DNA from: Ruminococcus flavefaciens
GTDB taxonomy: Bacteria; Bacillota; Clostridia; Oscillospirales; Ruminococcaceae
Reading direction: 5' to 3'
NCBI GenBank assembly: GCA_002373775.1
Contig: DFJW01000040.1
Location: 1-7,572, forward strand
DNA: 7,572 bases
Shown here piece after piece: positions 5,933 through 7,572 of the stretch (its first letter is position 1; every line of letters begins with the position of its first letter). The notes under the pieces are model-generated. The model had not been told where the DNA came from and ran no database searches. It saw only the letters and a program-made list of their open reading frames with translations. The position numbers and the translations under genes were made by a program.

Positions 5933-6346
5933 ATGATAAAAACAGTTGTAAAAGATGAACTGATACTGCGCATCCCCTCAAAACCGGCTGACAAAAGCGA
6001 TGCCGGCATCATCCGTGACCTGCTCGACACTTCTGAAGCAAACCGGAAGCACTGCGTCGGGATGGCTGCAAATATGATAGGAGAACATAAAACTATCCTC
6101 ACATTCATGACATCAGGCAGGTTTGAAGTAATGGTAAATCCGGAGATCGTCAGCCACTCTGCTGCTTCATTTGAGACAGAGGAAGGCTGTCTCTCGCTCA
6201 GAGGCACACGCAAAGCTGTAAGATACCCTATAATCACCGTTGAGTATCTTGACAAGAATTTCAGGAAGAAAAAAGGCATCTTCCGCGGCATGGAGGCTCA
6301 GATAATCCAGCACGAAATAGATCATTTCAGCGGTAAAATAATATGA
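5933..6346 (+). CDS. Peptide deformylase-like metalloprotein, short variant
   Basis: Peptide deformylases are cytoplasmic metalloenzymes that remove the formyl group from the initiator methionine of new proteins. The metal ligands are all present: Cys86 in EEGCLSLRG (83-91), and His127 and His131 with the catalytic Glu128 in QHEIDH (126-131). Motif 1, normally GxGLAAxQ, reads CVGMAANMIG (41-50), so the first Gly is Cys and the invariant Gln is Met48. At 137 residues it is shorter than usual (about 150-180) and ends soon after the HExxH helix. These points suggest a divergent second deformylase rather than the housekeeping copy. The start at 5933 is fixed by AGGAGG. Its promoter is unclear: TACAAT (5902-5907) or TATACT (5910-5915) could be a -10, but neither has a good -35. 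It is divergent from the VanZ-like gene. Confidence 0.85.
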   Translation: MIKTVVKDELILRIPSKPADKSDAGIIRDLLDTSEANRKHCVGMAANMIGEHKTILTFMTSGRFEVMVNPEIVSHSAASFETEEGCLSLRGTRKAVRYPIITVEYLDKNFRKKKGIFRGMEAQIIQHEIDHFSGKII

Positions 6347-6360
6347 TCCGCTTGTTTGCG

Positions 6361-6409
6361 TGTACTATCAGTATATATTTGTCTGAATTCAACAAATTGA
6401 CCAAGTACA
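6361..6409. repeat. Nested inverted repeats between the deformylase gene and the last promoter
   Basis: An outer pair TGTACT (6361-6366) / AGTACA (6404-6409) encloses an inner pair ATTTGT (6377-6382) / ACAAAT (6392-6397). Arms are exact 6-mers. This could be an RNA stem at the end of the deformylase message or a protein-binding site upstream of the next promoter, whose -35 begins 29 bases later. There is no T-run, so it is not a standard terminator. Confidence 0.35.
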
Positions 6410-6437
6410 GTTCCATAATTAGTGGTATTTCATAATA

Positions 6438-6466
6438 TTGACATTGTTTCCAAATCGTGATATAAT
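6438..6466 (+). promoter_or_regulatory. Near-perfect sigma-A promoter for the U32-like gene
   Basis: Consensus TTGACA (6438-6443), exact 17-base spacer and consensus TATAAT (6461-6466), preceded by TGA as an extended -10. This is the strongest promoter in the window and predicts high expression. Initiation near 6473 gives a leader of about 31 bases. Confidence 0.92.
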
Positions 6467-6503
6467 TTTTATATTAATACATATAGAAAATGGAGATGGT
6501 TAA

Positions 6504-7572
6504 ATGAACAGTGACTCAATTTCATTTGATGTCGGCACTAATTTCGATTATGAATTGTTCGACACAATTGATAAGTTCGATACCAAGCACAGCATCACCA
6601 GCCTCTACGGAAAGCTCAAGCATGACGGTCTGCCGGGCGGAAGAACCGCTTCCATAGTTCCTGATTTTACTATGGATCAGTTGGCAGAGTATGTCGCTGA
6701 ATGTAAAAAGCGCGATATTACTTTCAACTACCTCATCAATCCGCTTTCCCTTGACCAGAACGAAATAGATCCTGTAGTCGGAAAGAAGATCCGTGATTTC
6801 ATCCACGAGATCTACGATATCGGCGTCAGAGCTATAACTCTCAACTCACCTATACTTATTAAGTATGTAAAGAATGAGTTACCGGATATGTTCGTAACAC
6901 TCGGTCTGTACGCTTATCCTACAACAATACAGCATATTGAATACTGGCGCAACTGGGGCGTTGACGAGATCACTCTCGATCACGGCTTCAACAGACGCTT
7001 CGATCTGCTCAGAAAGCTGCTCACACAGTACAAGGATACTGACCTCAACCTCCGCGTTATCGCTAATAATCTCTGCCTCAGAGAATGTCCCTTCCGTCTG
7101 GCTCACGGCTGTTTCGTAGGCCATTCAGATCCCGACAAGTTCTCAATGGATTATTCGCTCGTAAACTGCGCATACAAGAAGGTAACACATCCTACAGCTA
7201 TCCTCACAGCAGAATTCATCCGTCCTGAGGATGTTCACTACTACCGTGAACTGGCTGAAGAGACAGGAAACAAGAATTTCTCTATCAAGCTCATTGACAG
7301 AACAAGAACAACTGAGTTCCTGAACCGCGTTATCAAGGCTTACATGACTGAGTCCTTCGACGGAAATCTGCTTGATATCGTAAACTGGCCTCAGGCTAAG
7401 ACCATTGCTACTCTCCCCGGCTCAGACAAGCCCGTAGGTGAAATGCCTACATCAATGCCGTCTGAATCTCCGGCAGCTGCTCCTGCAAATGAAGGTGCTG
7501 CTCCTGCTGCAACTGAGAATGCAGGCGGACCTCCTCCGTGGGCAACCGGTGCAGGCGGACCTCCTCCGTGGG
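6504..7572 (+). CDS. U32 peptidase-like protein with proline/tryptophan repeat tail, 3' partial
   Basis: At least 356 residues are encoded, and the frame is open at the right edge. Residues 45 to about 300 resemble the TIM-barrel of the U32 'peptidase' family: LAEYVAECKKRDITFNYLIN, then IYDIGVRAITLNSPILIKYV, TLGLYAYPTTIQHIEYWRNW and GVDEITLDHGFN. A cysteine region follows, Cys191-x3-Cys195-x7-Cys203 with His201, and Cys222 further on. U32 proteins such as UbiU/UbiV and TrhP include Fe-S, oxygen-independent hydroxylation factors, so this one may be a modifying enzyme and not a protease; that is inference. From about residue 312 a Pro/Ala/Glu/Ser linker leads to AGGPPPWATG repeats beginning at residue 340. 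No signal peptide or membrane helix is seen. ATG 6504 follows GGAG at 6492 with 8 bases of spacing and a consensus promoter. The U32 call is by remembered family pattern; repeat number and true C-terminus are unknown. Confidence 0.7.
   Translation, partial: MNSDSISFDVGTNFDYELFDTIDKFDTKHSITSLYGKLKHDGLPGGRTASIVPDFTMDQLAEYVAECKKRDITFNYLINPLSLDQNEIDPVVGKKIRDFIHEIYDIGVRAITLNSPILIKYVKNELPDMFVTLGLYAYPTTIQHIEYWRNWGVDEITLDHGFNRRFDLLRKLLTQYKDTDLNLRVIANNLCLRECPFRLAHGCFVGHSDPDKFSMDYSLVNCAYKKVTHPTAILTAEFIRPEDVHYYRELAEETGNKNFSIKLIDRTRTTEFLNRVIKAYMTESFDGNLLDIVNWPQAKTIATLPGSDKPVGEMPTSMPSESPAAAPANEGAAPAATENAGGPPPWATGAGGPPPW
7521..7572 (+). repeat. Start of an in-frame 30-bp tandem repeat (AGGPPPWATG)
   Basis: A 30-base unit at 7521-7550 begins again at 7551. 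The 22 bases of the second copy inside the window are identical to the first. The period is ten codons, so the protein repeat stays in frame. The total copy number cannot be seen. Confidence 0.85.

Noticed and set aside
5851..6291. A much longer VanZ-like protein starting at 6291 on the minus strand
   Set aside because: The extension is antisense to the deformylase gene, resembles nothing, and a good promoter and ribosome site point to the ATG at 5850.
6343..6435. A 30-codon frame overlapping the deformylase stop as ATGA
   Set aside because: It has no family resemblance, its start is explained by the stop codon context, and it covers the AT-rich dyad region; no support beyond being open.

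Overview
The window looks like chromosomal DNA of an anaerobic, low-to-mid GC Gram-positive bacterium of the Ruminococcus / Oscillospiraceae type. The basis is consensus sigma-A promoters, purine-rich GGAGG ribosome sites, an AEC permease, a VanZ-like protein, a clostridial-style peptide deformylase paralogue and AAG/CTC-rich codon use. Genus-level assignment is an inference from style, not a database match. No tRNA, rRNA, CRISPR array, insertion sequence or phage gene was seen.

Layout, left to right. Bases 1-1517 hold the end of a metal-ion ABC transporter operon: a zinc/manganese-type ATPase that begins before the window, then its ABC-3 family permease 3 bases later. A possible 29-codon reading frame with a strong ribosome site lies antisense to the permease 3' end. 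Bases 1632-2129 encode an unrecognised four-helix membrane protein. A strong promoter at 2212-2240 then drives a zinc-ribbon, single-helix membrane protein (2276-2956) that ends in a textbook terminator (2981-3008). The next gene, an AEC-family permease (3019-3948), has its ribosome site touching that terminator, so it probably depends on read-through.

Bases 4093-5313 encode a ROK-family (NagC/XylR-like) regulator whose sugar-kinase catalytic and zinc residues look lost. It converges on a VanZ-like membrane protein (5850-5347, minus strand) across a shared bidirectional terminator whose loop contains the VanZ stop codon. A divergent peptide deformylase-like gene (5933-6346) keeps the metal ligands but has Met where motif 1 normally has Gln.

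The last gene (6504 to beyond the window) has a near-perfect promoter. It encodes a protein resembling the U32 'peptidase' TIM-barrel family with a four-cysteine cluster, followed by a Pro/Ala-rich linker and the start of an in-frame tandem repeat, AGGPPPWATG, that runs off the edge. This enzyme-plus-repeat-tail architecture is the most unusual thing in the window. Apart from the transporter pair, the genes look like separate transcription units with no obvious shared pathway.
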